Shown here: positions 54,851 through 64,000 of the stretch, one piece after another
Layout of the letters: each line of letters opens with the position of its first letter
How positions within the stretch are numbered: the first letter of the stretch is position 1
NCBI GenBank assembly: GCA_029001845.1
Contig: JAREWP010000095.1
Location: forward strand, 1 to 64,000
Origin: Candidatus Magnetocorallium paracelense
GTDB taxonomy: Bacteria; Nitrospirota; Thermodesulfovibrionia; Thermodesulfovibrionales; Magnetobacteriaceae
DNA: 64,000 nt
Direction: 5' to 3'
Made by a program: the position numbers and the translations under genes
The notes under the pieces: generated by a model
The model's input: only the letters and a program-made list of their open reading frames with translations
Told to the model about the DNA's origin: nothing
The model's database searches: none

Positions 54851-55066
54851 ATGATAACGATGATAAAAAGGTTATGGGCTTTGCTGGTTTTTAACATCGT
54901 TCTTTTTATTACTGAAAACGATGCCTTTTGTGGAAATGTCGGAAATGTGAGAAGGCATTTAAGAAGTCAGCAGGACAGCCCCTTTTTAATACCGGGAATT
55001 GTTGCAGCGGTACTCATTTTTTTGATTTATATTGCAGTCACTGCCGCCAAGAACAAGAAAAAATAG
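54851..55066 (+). CDS. Small membrane protein
   Basis: A 71-residue protein with an N-terminal signal-like helix (about 5-22), a short soluble segment, then a second helix (about 45-65, GIVAAVLIFLIYIAVTAA) and a Lys-rich end. AAGGAG at 54838-54843 precedes the ATG, which supports expression. There is no family I recognise. Confidence 0.65.
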   Translation: MITMIKRLWALLVFNIVLFITENDAFCGNVGNVRRHLRSQQDSPFLIPGIVAAVLIFLIYIAVTAAKNKKK

Positions 55067-55449
55067 CCTGACTACTCATGCACAGAGAAGTTAGTACCTG
55101 GAATACGGTGTAAAAGCTTCTTACATGTAATAAATCATTCACTGTTCAGGTAAAAAATCTTCATGCGTTTTAATGACGCCGGTTTCCTGACTTCTGAATA
55201 CCGAGTCGTTTTGAGTGCTTTACTCTTACGTAACTACACAGGTATAAAGGGTCAGGTCAGAAGCAAAATATCAAATGACTTGTGAGTGTCGGCCAATAAA
55301 AAACTCAAAATTTAATCGATAATGCATGCTTTACCTAATCGCCTTCAGCCTATACACCTAAGCAGTTACACTACTTATATCTTCCTTGAAAAACTCGCCA
55401 TACATCATGAAGTGCTCAATACAGACAGCAACAAACAACACCGGAAGCT
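55067..55449. other. Intergenic region without visible features
   Basis: 383 bp between two plus-strand genes. I see no gene, repeat or strong promoter. The GGAAG before the 55450 ATG is weak. Confidence 0.4.
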
Positions 55450-57015
55450 ATGACAATCCTTAAAAAACTCTACAACCTGTTTTCTGTAAAAGAGATATCC
55501 TTCCTTGCTCTTATTCTTCTGCTGGGATGGTTCTATAGTCAGGAAAAGATATTTATAACATCCGATCTCGGACGCCATATACAGAACGGGAAACAATTCA
55601 TTGAACATGGGGTCGTTGTAAAAACCAATTATTATTCCTATACAGAACCGGAACGTCAGGTAATCAATCATCACTGGGGCAGCGGTGTTTTATTCTATCT
55701 TCTCCGGGATCATTTCGATTTCAAAGGAGCCAGGATTTTTTTCGTTATTATATCTTTAATAACGGTCTGCCTTTTACTGGAAGCTGCCATCCGATTAAGC
55801 GATTTTAAAACGGCCTATATTTTTTCCGTCTTAAGTATCCCCTTACTGGTGTATCGTTGTGAAATCAGGCCGGAGATTTTCAGTTATTTTTTTCTGGCTC
55901 TTTATCTCTTCCTTCTTCTCAATGTAAGAGAGAGAAAACTGCCTTTTCATTTTTTATGGATATTAGGTATTACACAAATCCTCTGGGTCAATCTTCATAT
56001 TTTTTTCTTTTTGGGGCCATTTCTGGTTCTTACTTTTTTAATAGACAGTTATTTAAATAATAATGACATTAGAGAAGTTAAAAAATATACCCTTTTGATT
56101 CTTCTTTTATGCCTGACTTCGACTATAAATCCTTATTGGATAAAGGGTGCTCTGACTCCTTTAACGATTTTCAGTGAATATGAATTCGAAATAGCCGAGA
56201 ATTCCTCGTTATTTTTTATTCGTAGTCGTTTTCCCCGGATAACAACCTTTCTTCATACAGAAATCCTCCTGTTTATTGCCTTTTCAGGAATAATTTTGAC
56301 TGCTTTGGTAAAAAAAGTGCGGCAAGCAATTATCCCTGTTATTATAATGACGCTTTTTGGTTTATTGACATTTCGTGTAAACAGGACCATGCCTGTATTT
56401 GGTTTCTTTTTCATACCAATGGGGGCTTATATCTTCCATCTGTTATTACAATGTGTAAAGAATCGGCAGGTAATACACTTTTCCAAGTATTTACTCTTTG
56501 TGTTCGCCAACCTTGTCGTGTTCTCCGCTTTTTTTATGAATGGATTTTATTACTCTCCACTTAAAGTAACTTCTCATGATATTCGTGTGGATCAATATTC
56601 CGCCAATTTTTTCAAAGAAAATAATATAAAAGGACCGATTTTTAATAATTATGATATAGGCGGTTATTTAATTTTTAATCTCTTTCCCGATCAAAGGGTT
56701 TTTGTAGATAATCGCCCGGAGGCATACAGCGCTGATTTTTTTACAGATACTTACATCCCCATGCAAAGGGATGAAAAGGCATGGAACAGAATCGATGCTA
56801 AATACGGCTTTAATGCGATTTATTTTTACAGGCTCGATATGGCTGAATGGGCGCAGCCTTTTTTAATGCGGAGAGTCAGAGATCCTTTATGGGCGCCTGT
56901 ATTCGTAGATAAATATTCGATCATTTTATTACGAAGAAACAAGGTTAATGAATACATAATCAGCCGCTACGAATTACCGTCCGCCTTTTTTTCAAGCAGT
57001 AAGGTTACAAAATAA
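55450..57015 (+). CDS. Polytopic GT-C-like membrane protein
   Basis: A 521-residue protein with about 10 membrane helices. The N-terminal motif DLGRHIQNGKQFIEHG, followed by NYYSYTEPE and NHHWGSGVLFYLL, is that of GT-C glycosyltransferase-like proteins, where the acidic residue in the first loop is the catalytic site. A soluble C-terminal domain (about 370-510) has YDIGGYLIFN and VFVDNRPEAY. It likely adds sugar to a lipid-linked or surface acceptor. Substrate is unknown. Confidence 0.8.
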   Translation: MTILKKLYNLFSVKEISFLALILLLGWFYSQEKIFITSDLGRHIQNGKQFIEHGVVVKTNYYSYTEPERQVINHHWGSGVLFYLLRDHFDFKGARIFFVIISLITVCLLLEAAIRLSDFKTAYIFSVLSIPLLVYRCEIRPEIFSYFFLALYLFLLLNVRERKLPFHFLWILGITQILWVNLHIFFFLGPFLVLTFLIDSYLNNNDIREVKKYTLLILLLCLTSTINPYWIKGALTPLTIFSEYEFEIAENSSLFFIRSRFPRITTFLHTEILLFIAFSGIILTALVKKVRQAIIPVIIMTLFGLLTFRVNRTMPVFGFFFIPMGAYIFHLLLQCVKNRQVIHFSKYLLFVFANLVVFSAFFMNGFYYSPLKVTSHDIRVDQYSANFFKENNIKGPIFNNYDIGGYLIFNLFPDQRVFVDNRPEAYSADFFTDTYIPMQRDEKAWNRIDAKYGFNAIYFYRLDMAEWAQPFLMRRVRDPLWAPVFVDKYSIILLRRNKVNEYIISRYELPSAFFSSSKVTK

Positions 57016-57040
57016 CGTTAAATACAACAAGTTTTTATCC

Positions 57041-57170
57041 GAAAAACAGCATTCAGCTATCAGCCCTCTGTTTTCAACGTTTTGCAAATAACCGGCATAT
57101 CACTTTTGATGAGTGTTGTTTTTAACGTAACGCTTTGATTTTTCTTAGCTGACTGCTGACAGCTTTTTTT
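57041..57170. repeat. Repeat family C, copy 3
   Basis: About 130 bp bounded by AAAAACAGCATTCAGC on the left and GCTGACTGCTGACAGC on the right, which pair as inverted ends. Inside is a further inverted pair AACGTTAAATACAAC (57013 area) / GTTGTTTTTAACGT (57115-57128). It lies 3 bp from the stop of the 4Fe-4S gene. Confidence 0.6.
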
Positions 57171-57172
57171 AG

Positions 57173-57942
57173 TTATTGCTCTCCTGATTTATCAAATCTT
57201 TTTTTAACTTCCTTTTCAAGTTTTAAGGGAAGTTCGGAAAGCGTTCCTATGGGACATATGTAGTTGCAGAAAAATCTGTATTCAAAAATCGAAATAACAT
57301 AAACAACCAAAAAGAATAGAGATACGCCCAGAGTAAAGCTGAATGTGTCTTTAAAAAGAAGTATATATATGTCACCGGTCGTAAAAGAGGGATTTCTCCT
57401 GATCTGAAGGATATGGAAATAGCAATAGATAATAAAGAGAAGTACGAGATACCTGGTTATCGATAAAAAGTCGGGAAATACTGATCTTCTTTCTCTATAG
57501 CCCGGCGGGAAGTCCTGAATTTTTCCCAGGGGACACCATCTGAAGCACCAAATGCGCTTGTTACTATTCAGAATCAGAAATGCAGGTATCGTATAGGGCC
57601 TGAGATATCCGAATATGCATCTTCTCGGACATACGTGGCAAAAGAGATAGGGCGCCCTGAAGTAGCATCGAATTATCGGGTAAATCGCCAGAGGGATGAA
57701 GAGTATAATGATAAAAAGATTGAGGAGTTTTTTTTTACCTCTGTAACGGGAAAGGCAAAGGGCTTGATTCTTAAAACAGCAAGCAAAGCGTAGGCAAGTG
57801 ATAGAAAGATCAGCGCCGAGTAAAGTGGATGAAAAGTAAGACTGTATAAAAATTGATTGACGCCATCAATATAGATGGCGCAGCAAAATGCAATGGTTAT
57901 AAAGAGTAAAGTTATAAATTCCGCTCTTTTATCAAACTTCAA
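57173..57942 (-). pseudogene. 4Fe-4S polytopic membrane protein with a frame break at A9
   Basis: The frame from TTG 57942 encodes two or more membrane helices and runs into other-frame stops at 57673. The natural continuation is in the next frame, which I read by hand to a TAA at 57175-57173. It carries four membrane helices and the cysteine clusters CHVCPRRC, CFRWCPLG and CNYICPIG, typical of NapH/CcoG/NosR-like ferredoxin membrane proteins. The switch is at a run of nine A (minus strand; T9 at 57728-57736): with ten A the two halves join as V-T-E-V-K-K-K-L-L-N. So it is a homopolymer frameshift (error, phase variation or programmed slippage), a real but interrupted gene of about 256 residues. 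It may relate to the exporter upstream. Confidence 0.8.
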
Positions 57943-58011
57943 CGGTTTCTGTCCCGCCTTTTAATAAATTCTTAGTTATTATAGCATGAATTATTCACCT
58001 TTGCACTTATA

Positions 58012-59646
58012 CTATTCCTCAATCTTCTGAAGTCCCTTTTTTAGGGGTAAATAAAATGCCGTCATATTCATCATAATTATAATAACAGAGCATAGTATAA
58101 TCCCCATGAATTCTGCAATACGGAGACCTTGCCCTGTTGTAAGGGCCTCTTTATACAGATATAAGGACCACCCCTGAAGGGAGACTGTAATAATCACAAT
58201 AAAAAAGGCAATAAGCATGAAAAGAAGGCTGCCCGGGCTTATTGAGATATCCGTTATATTTTCATATTTAAATTTCGGCATCTGTGCTCCCAGACCAAGA
58301 GCCAGCCCGTTTATTGAAACACACAAAATAATTACAGTCACAATAGAAAAATATTTTAGGATCCCCTCTGGTCCGATTATCTCGTTCGTCAACACGACCA
58401 CGGTAACCATTACCGCCGTCATTGGACAGGCGCCTGCAATGAATTTCGTAAAGAGAAAATTCCTCATCTTCACGGGGGATGCCTTTATAATCCAGAACGC
58501 TCTGCCCTCTATGCTGACGGATGTGAAGACAAAACGCGCTGAAAGGGCGGTTACTATCAGACCGAGCATCATAACATTGAGCATAATCATTATCTCGCCT
58601 GCATAGGGTGTCAAATCTGTTAATGCCTTTACAGGTATGGTCTTAAAATTATACACATAAATCATAATCAGAGAGGCGATTATAAATAACTGGGACCACT
58701 GACCGGCATCTCTGAAAAAAATCTTACTATCTTTCCATATAATCGCCATGCCCGTGGGAGGATAATTAAAGAGAGACCTCTTTTCGCTATTTTTATCGGA
58801 CTCCACGATTTTTTCAATATTGGCGGAAAAAAAAATCTTTCCCCCTTCAAAGGAGAGTAAAAGAGCGAATGCACTGCTTGAAAAGAGCAGCAGGGGGTAG
58901 AGATAATCCTGCCGGTTCCCGTGCAAAATCCTGACAATGACCTCCTTTAACCAGTAAGAGGGCAAAAAGGGCGAGTGAATATCAAAGAGTAAAACAGCGC
59001 CTGCAATGACATCTATGTTACCCTGACTTTCTGTTGCAAGTGATTGTAAAGAGAGATAAATAAAAAGAAGAAGCCCGCTCCCTGTGGCGATTAACAGATT
59101 TCTGGTCTGTTTAACGGGGAAAATCCTTATGAGTATATGTGAAATAAAAATACCGATCCCTCCGGGAATAAGGACAAAGGGAAGAAACATGACAGGCAGA
59201 AGGACATAATAAAAAAAACCGGTATTATATACAACACCGTATGCAATAAACAGTGGCGGCAAAAAAGACAGCACCATCCAGGAAGACTTGAAGATCGTTT
59301 CAATCATCTTCATAACCGATAAGTCTCCTTTGTCAACCGGTAAGGGCATCAGCATTCCGATCTCTTTTGACATATAAAATGTGGAAATTGTATTAATCAT
59401 ATTGCTTATAAGAAGAAAACCCAGGAGACTGACCAGAAATATGGATAACAGACTCATGGATACCATATCTCCGATAATATCTATCGTATTTAAAAAACTC
59501 AATAATTTGAAAGCACCCCAATATATAAAAAACCAGAAAGCCAGAGTAAAGGGAAGCAAAAGCGATTTTTTCAAAATATATTTCCATGTCACAGAGTTCT
59601 TTATACTTAAAAACAGAGGAAAAAAGAGAGTCATCACGGTTTTCAC
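58012..59646 (-). CDS. ABC-2-type exporter permease-like protein
   Basis: A 544-residue polytopic protein with about 12 hydrophobic segments, directly coupled to an ABC ATPase gene by a 4-bp overlap. The pattern (paired half-modules around a cytoplasmic loop ending in SDKNSEKRSLFNYPPTG) resembles large ABC-2-type exporter permeases with no named family. There are no soluble domains. It is the likely membrane partner of the 59643 ATPase. Confidence 0.82.
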   Translation of the reverse strand: MKTVMTLFFPLFLSIKNSVTWKYILKKSLLLPFTLAFWFFIYWGAFKLLSFLNTIDIIGDMVSMSLLSIFLVSLLGFLLISNMINTISTFYMSKEIGMLMPLPVDKGDLSVMKMIETIFKSSWMVLSFLPPLFIAYGVVYNTGFFYYVLLPVMFLPFVLIPGGIGIFISHILIRIFPVKQTRNLLIATGSGLLLFIYLSLQSLATESQGNIDVIAGAVLLFDIHSPFLPSYWLKEVIVRILHGNRQDYLYPLLLFSSSAFALLLSFEGGKIFFSANIEKIVESDKNSEKRSLFNYPPTGMAIIWKDSKIFFRDAGQWSQLFIIASLIMIYVYNFKTIPVKALTDLTPYAGEIMIMLNVMMLGLIVTALSARFVFTSVSIEGRAFWIIKASPVKMRNFLFTKFIAGACPMTAVMVTVVVLTNEIIGPEGILKYFSIVTVIILCVSINGLALGLGAQMPKFKYENITDISISPGSLLFMLIAFFIVIITVSLQGWSLYLYKEALTTGQGLRIAEFMGIILCSVIIIMMNMTAFYLPLKKGLQKIEE

Positions 59647-60350
59647 GATGTTACCTCTATAAAAATATCCTCAAGAGCGCCTTTTGCACCGGCAAACTCC
59701 TCTCTCTCCTTTATTGCAATAAGTGAGCCCTGCTTTATAATTCCCACTCTTGAACACAATTCCTCAGCCAGATGGAGGCTGTGAGTAGCCAGAAAAATAG
59801 CGACCCCCCTTGAACAGAGGTCTCTTAAAATCTCCTTGATCAGCCGCACACCGTATGGATCGAGCCCCACAAAGGGTTCGTCAATAATCAGCGCTCCCGG
59901 GTTATTAATAAGGGCGGATGCAAAGAGCAGTCTTTGACGCATTCCGTGAGAATAGCCCTCTATAAGATTGTCTTTCACATCGCCTAAACCAAATATCTCG
60001 ATAAGCGATTCCGTTCTCGCCAGTGCCGTCGTCTTGTCAAGTTTGTATAAAGAAGCAAGAAAACTCATGAACTCGACGGCTGTCAGCTTTTCGTAGAGAA
60101 AAGAGTTGTCAGGTACATAGCCTGTCAAGGATTTGACTGCTATGGGTTCTTTCATGATATCGCAGCCGTTTATTACAACTCTGCCTTCTGTCGGCCTAAA
60201 CAACCCTGTCATCATTCTGATAGTCGTTGTCTTGCCGGCGCCGTTTGGACCGAGCAGTCCGAATAACTCGCCTTCCTCTACGGAAAATGTAAGTCCCTTG
60301 ACAGCCCACTTACCTCCATAGGCCTTTCCGATATTATTCAATTCGATCAT
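59643..60350 (-). CDS. ABC transporter ATP-binding protein
   Basis: A 235-residue ATPase with Walker A GPNGAGKTT at 36-44, signature YSHGMRQRL near 138-146, Walker B LIIDEPFVGLDP near 156-167 and the H-loop in ATHS. The order and SHGMRQR variant are those of ABC-2-type export ATPases (CcmA/YhaQ-like). It overlaps the permease gene by 4 bp and is followed by the BaiN-like gene's end 24 bp upstream of its own start. Confidence 0.95.
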   Translation of the reverse strand: MIELNNIGKAYGGKWAVKGLTFSVEEGELFGLLGPNGAGKTTTIRMMTGLFRPTEGRVVINGCDIMKEPIAVKSLTGYVPDNSFLYEKLTAVEFMSFLASLYKLDKTTALARTESLIEIFGLGDVKDNLIEGYSHGMRQRLLFASALINNPGALIIDEPFVGLDPYGVRLIKEILRDLCSRGVAIFLATHSLHLAEELCSRVGIIKQGSLIAIKEREEFAGAKGALEDIFIEVTS

Positions 60351-60374
60351 GGAAATACTGTGTGTATCCTTTTT

Positions 60375-61676
60375 TTACAGGCCTTTGCCACAGGCCGATA
60401 GTCCCGCCAACCGTCCTGTAGAAAAGGCTGCCTGAAGATTATAACCACCTGTTTCTCCATCTATATCCATCACCTCTCCTGCAAAATAGAGATTTTTTAT
60501 AATCCTCGATTCCATCGTTTTATGATCGACTTCGGCTCTGTCAACACCTCCCGCCGTAACCACGGCTTCTTCAAAGGAACGAAAAGAAGAGACCGTAAGA
60601 GTCAGTGACTTTAACCAGAGTCGTAATTTTTTTCGCTCTTTGGCGGATACCTGAGAGGATGGTTTCTCAGCTCTTATATTCAGGTCTTCGCAACAGACGA
60701 ATGGCATTTTACCGGGTAAATAGTACTCAAGAATGGTTCTGAATCGGCGATTTCCATGTCCGTTAAAGTGTCTCTTTAACTGCATATCGATTTGCTCGTG
60801 ATCCAGATCGGGAATTAAATCGATTGACAGCATGGTCTCTCTTTCATCGATCACTCCCTCTACAGCAGCTCTGCTTATATTGAGAATCACCGGGCCGGAC
60901 AGGCCGTAATGTGTAAAAATAATTGCTTCTCTCCGGGACATAACTTTTTTATTATCTATCCAAAGGGATACAATAACATCGGGTAAACTAATTCCCTGTA
61001 ATTTCCCGGCTGTACTACCCTTGACGATCAGTCCCGTAAGAGCCGGTTTTGGAGAAATCACGGAGTGACCTGCCGTCCCGGCAAGCCTGTAACCGTCTCC
61101 TGTAGAACCGGTCTGAGGATATGATTTACCGCCTGTGGCCAAGATAACGGCATCGCCGTGAAAAGAGAGCCGTTGTTGTGATGAGTTCTCTGCAATTACT
61201 CCGATTACATGATCTTGTTTTAAAAGCAGTTTCCTTACCTTCATATCAGGCAGTAAACGCACACCCTGGTCAAGAGCCCATTTCTGAAAGGCAATCGATA
61301 TTGTACGACCATTATCGTTTACAGGCAATACGCGACCACGGTCCTCTTCATGAAAAGAGATGCTCAAATTTTCAAAGAATGAGATCACATCGTAATTGGA
61401 AAAACTATACAACGCATGTTTGAGAAAACGGGAGGAGTAGTAGTAATGACTTGGAAATTCTTTTATGGGACACATATTCGTAATATTACATCGTCTGTTG
61501 CCTGTAATGCTCAACTTACGAGCTGTAACCGAATTTTTTTCAAGCAATGTTACTGCTGCGCCTGCCTGAGCCGCCGTGCCTGCCGCCATTAAACCCGATG
61601 CGCCTCCTCCAATAACGATTATCGACTTTTTTGTTTTACCTGATCTGTTATCGTCTGTCACAATTACTCTTAACAA
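60375..61676 (-). CDS. BaiN/HI0933-family FAD-dependent oxidoreductase
   Basis: A 433-residue flavoprotein. The dinucleotide-binding GGGASGLMAAGTAAQAG lies near residues 21-37. SITGNRRCNITN, GGKSYPQTGSTGDGY and a C-terminal GETGGYNLQAAFSTG are diagnostic of the HI0933/BaiN family (FAD-dependent, uncertain substrate). The frame starts at TTG 61676 or more likely GTG 61661. Its end is 24 bp before the ABC ATPase gene, so the four leftward genes could form one operon. Confidence 0.9.
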   Translation of the reverse strand: MLRVIVTDDNRSGKTKKSIIVIGGGASGLMAAGTAAQAGAAVTLLEKNSVTARKLSITGNRRCNITNMCPIKEFPSHYYYSSRFLKHALYSFSNYDVISFFENLSISFHEEDRGRVLPVNDNGRTISIAFQKWALDQGVRLLPDMKVRKLLLKQDHVIGVIAENSSQQRLSFHGDAVILATGGKSYPQTGSTGDGYRLAGTAGHSVISPKPALTGLIVKGSTAGKLQGISLPDVIVSLWIDNKKVMSRREAIIFTHYGLSGPVILNISRAAVEGVIDERETMLSIDLIPDLDHEQIDMQLKRHFNGHGNRRFRTILEYYLPGKMPFVCCEDLNIRAEKPSSQVSAKERKKLRLWLKSLTLTVSSFRSFEEAVVTAGGVDRAEVDHKTMESRIIKNLYFAGEVMDIDGETGGYNLQAAFSTGRLAGLSACGKGL

Positions 61677-61820
61677 AGCATAAAATAATGATCTGCTCGG
61701 AAATTTCTTAAAGCTAATAACGATTATATACTTTTTCCATATACTCAGACAATATCTCCATTCTTGGACGACAGGTGCGTTATATGCTATAATTCCTGAT
61801 TACGATTATCTTTCAAAATC

Positions 61821-63101
61821 ATGAAAATACTTTTAATACAATCCTACCTTGGCGAAAAGGAACCGCCCGTTTTACCTTTAGGATTAGCCATTGTTGCTGC
61901 TAACCTTGATGGCCATGAAATTCAGGTGCTTGACATGAATATCGTGGATCGTCCTTTTGACACCCTTGAAGCCCGCATAAAGCAATTCGAACCGAATGTC
62001 ATCGGAATATCGATTCGAAATATAGATTCCACTAACAAACGAAAAGTAAACTGGTATTACGAACACCTCAAGCCTCTTATAAACACCATATCCCAAACCG
62101 GCATTTCTTTACAGATTATAGTGGGAGGTGCAGGATTTTCAATGTTTGCAAGAGCTGTCATGGAGGACCTTCGTGAAGTCGATTTCGGTGTTTATCTCGA
62201 AGGCGAAGAGACGCTGCCCGAATTATTGGATAATATCGAAAATCCTGACAGGGTCAAAGGCGTTTTCTATAGAAAAAATGGAGATATCCTCTTTACCGGT
62301 GAGAGGAAAAAAGTCGATTTGTCGAATTCTCCCGGTCCACGATGGGCTCTGCTTGACATGGAACGTTACACCTCTGTTCGAAATGCAATAGGGATCGAAA
62401 CAAAGAGGGGTTGCTCACTCTCCTGCCTTTACTGTCCCTATGCTTTTTTAAACGGACGTAATTACAGATTAAAGCCTGTAAATCAAGTTGTCGACGAAAT
62501 TGAAGAATTAAAGAAGGTTTATAATGTCAGGCAAATCACCTTTACCGACTCGATATTCAATCTTCCTCTTTCCCATGCCGAGAATATTTGTAAGGAGCTT
62601 ATTAAAAGAAATCTTTCCGTAGAGTGGACAGCCTGGTTCAATGAAAAAAATATAACAAAGGCATTCCTCCTGCTTGCAAGGAAGTCAGGGTGCATCCGTT
62701 TTATTTTCTCCCCAGATGCTTTTTCCGACAAAACGCTTGAGAGGCTTCGTAAAAATATAAGAAAAGCAGACATAATGAGGACCTTTTCGATTATAAGGGA
62801 GATCGGCAATCTCCCGGTTTCTTATAATTTTTTTAAAAACCCTCCAGGTCAGACGCCGGCGACTGCCTTAAAAATGCTTACTTTTATTATAAAGGCCAAA
62901 GCAGCTCTAGGAAAAAACAACGCTGACTTCGAGCTCAGTTCAATCAGAATCGAACCCCATACTCACCTCTGCTCGCTTGCTCAAGATCAAGGTATGATAG
63001 ACAGAGACGATGACCTCCTTTATCCGAAATACTACAGTAATCCCTCTACACTGTATATTGAAAAAATTTTCAACCTGCTCTTAATGTTAAAAGGTAAGTA
63101 G
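61821..63101 (+). CDS. B12-binding-domain radical SAM protein
   Basis: A 426-residue radical SAM enzyme. An N-terminal B12-binding-like domain (about 1-150, LPLGLAIVAANLDG, VVGG-like IIVGGAGF) precedes the radical SAM barrel with the 4Fe-4S motif CSLSCLYC near 198-205. Its placement before an O-antigen ligase-like gene suggests a role in polysaccharide or lipid synthesis, but this is inference. No ribosome-binding site is evident. The next gene starts 4 bp after the stop. Confidence 0.87.
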   Translation: MKILLIQSYLGEKEPPVLPLGLAIVAANLDGHEIQVLDMNIVDRPFDTLEARIKQFEPNVIGISIRNIDSTNKRKVNWYYEHLKPLINTISQTGISLQIIVGGAGFSMFARAVMEDLREVDFGVYLEGEETLPELLDNIENPDRVKGVFYRKNGDILFTGERKKVDLSNSPGPRWALLDMERYTSVRNAIGIETKRGCSLSCLYCPYAFLNGRNYRLKPVNQVVDEIEELKKVYNVRQITFTDSIFNLPLSHAENICKELIKRNLSVEWTAWFNEKNITKAFLLLARKSGCIRFIFSPDAFSDKTLERLRKNIRKADIMRTFSIIREIGNLPVSYNFFKNPPGQTPATALKMLTFIIKAKAALGKNNADFELSSIRIEPHTHLCSLAQDQGMIDRDDDLLYPKYYSNPSTLYIEKIFNLLLMLKGK

Positions 63102-63105
63102 TAAA

Positions 63106-64000
63106 GTGCTCTATTCTCTCAAATTCAATATGACCCGGATAGTGTTACCCCTTGTATTTGTTATGCTCTTATTTGTTGAGTTCTTTCTCGGATTCACACT
63201 CATATTCCACCCTCTGATACCTGTGGCTCTGGTCTTTATATTCGCCGCCGTGGTTACAGCCCTGATAAATCCGGGACTTGGAATTACCGTTTTGATTTTT
63301 ACGGTTCCCTTTGCTCACGGGAAATTCAATATTCTGGTCACTGATTTTTATGAGATGTCAGTGATTAATGTTATGGTCTTTTGTATCGCCTTTCTCTATT
63401 TAATAGAGATTTCTTATAAACAAAAGCTTGTCAGCCAAAGGTCTCCGATCGATTCTTCTATTATCCTTTTTTTGTGCTGGGCCGTTTTCACGCTCTTCTG
63501 GTCTCCCAGTCTCTTTGTGGGAGGCGTACACCTTTTTCTTATTATTACCGTTGTTCTCTTATACTTTGTCCTCGATTACGCCATACAGGACATGCAGACC
63601 TTCGAATATGCCGTTCTGGGTTGGTGGGTAACAGGAGTCTTTTTTTCGCTCCTTGGATTCGCTCAATACCTTGGGGTCGTTAAAATGGAGACCGAATTTC
63701 TGACCGGTCTTCTCGAAGGATATTCCAGAGTCGTCGGCCTGAGTGGTTCTCCAAGCACCTTTGCAGGTACGATGCTCCTGGTTTTTTTTACAATGCTCGG
63801 TGCTTACCATCTGTATGACAATAGGGAGAAAAAACTGCTTGTAGGAATATGTCTCATCTTTTCTCTGCTTACAATTATATTAACACTTTCCAGATCCGCT
63901 TTTATCGGACTGTCGGCAGGTATCATGCTGTACACCTTTCGGTATATTTTTAGAATAAAGAATCTGCTTTTTTTCATACTGATAAGCATAATTTTCTTTA
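63106..64000 (+). CDS. O-antigen ligase/polymerase-like membrane protein, 5' part
   Basis: A frame continuing past the right edge, read by hand. The GTG at 63106 follows AAAGGTAAG; an ATG eight codons later has no ribosome-binding site. The first 298 residues contain about eight membrane helices and the motif TLSRSAFIGLSAG near 270-282, which is the family mark of WaaL/Wzy-like O-antigen ligases. It lies 4 bp after the radical SAM gene and should ligate or polymerise surface glycans. Confidence 0.82.
   Translation, partial: MLYSLKFNMTRIVLPLVFVMLLFVEFFLGFTLIFHPLIPVALVFIFAAVVTALINPGLGITVLIFTVPFAHGKFNILVTDFYEMSVINVMVFCIAFLYLIEISYKQKLVSQRSPIDSSIILFLCWAVFTLFWSPSLFVGGVHLFLIITVVLLYFVLDYAIQDMQTFEYAVLGWWVTGVFFSLLGFAQYLGVVKMETEFLTGLLEGYSRVVGLSGSPSTFAGTMLLVFFTMLGAYHLYDNREKKLLVGICLIFSLLTIILTLSRSAFIGLSAGIMLYTFRYIFRIKNLLFFILISIIFF

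Overview
The window reads as a chromosome segment of a moderately AT-rich, Gram-negative (diderm) bacterium. Pointers are a heptose-7-phosphate kinase for LPS core, outer-membrane barrel proteins, a LolA-like carrier, ChaN-like and SGNH cell-surface proteins, TatA and an O-antigen-ligase-like gene at the right edge. Lysine and peptidoglycan precursors would come by the LL-diaminopimelate aminotransferase route, and glycolysis appears to use a pyrophosphate-dependent PFK. This mix suits deltaproteobacteria-like or related deep-branching lineages, but I cannot fix the taxon from sequence alone.

Layout. 1-511: start of a porin-like gene running off the left edge. 0.8-5.5 kb: PfkB kinase, a PDZ protein with a repetitive C-terminal half, and an RlaP-type nucleotidyltransferase. 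5.5-11.2 kb (minus): a housekeeping operon TPR protein-pepP-efp-accB-accC-thiE. 11.4-15.0 kb (minus): the conserved yicC-gmk-rpoZ-coaBC block, where omega carries a long acidic tail. 15.3-17.4 kb: eight-blade PQQ-like propeller protein. 17.7-19.5 kb (minus): a two-gene AAA ATPase + DUF4276/TOPRIM unit that looks like an antiphage/conflict module. 19.8-24.9 kb (plus): mnmA, dapL, folK, pcrA. 25.3-31.0 kb (plus): an ABC exporter with a C-terminal cyclic-nucleotide-binding domain, LolA-like carrier, outer-membrane barrel, and a dual cNMP-domain protein. 31.5-38.6 kb: SGNH protein, PPi-PFK, a tiny HTH gene divergent from a 33-residue microprotein, heptose kinase, DsrE-like protein and M23 peptidase. 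39.4-44.9 kb: three genes in a row, a small membrane protein, a 1054-residue sensor-like membrane protein, and a class III cyclase fused to a TPR/TPR-S-like domain. 45.5-54.0 kb: ChaN-PDZ, U32 protease-like, an AAA-PDDEXK protein, ABC exporter, alr, tatA, mobA and tRNA-Gly(CCC). 54.1-64.0 kb: small coiled-coil and membrane proteins, GT-C-like protein, a frame-broken 4Fe-4S membrane protein, an ABC-2-type exporter pair, a BaiN-like flavoprotein, a radical SAM/B12 protein and a partial O-antigen ligase.

The best supported unusual feature is a 133-bp non-autonomous mobile element with inverted ends. It is present four times (1891, 13421, 22709, 25133), each copy flanked by its own 8-12 bp direct repeat, and two copies have rewritten the 3' ends of gmk and folK. 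Other observations worth checking are a folK gene that seems to start at AUU, an A9 homopolymer that splits the 4Fe-4S gene, three exact 20-bp-spaced repeats between the HTH gene and the microprotein, and three separate cyclic-nucleotide-linked genes. The AAA/TOPRIM pair and the sensor/cyclase-TPR cluster are the most likely less-described biological systems here.
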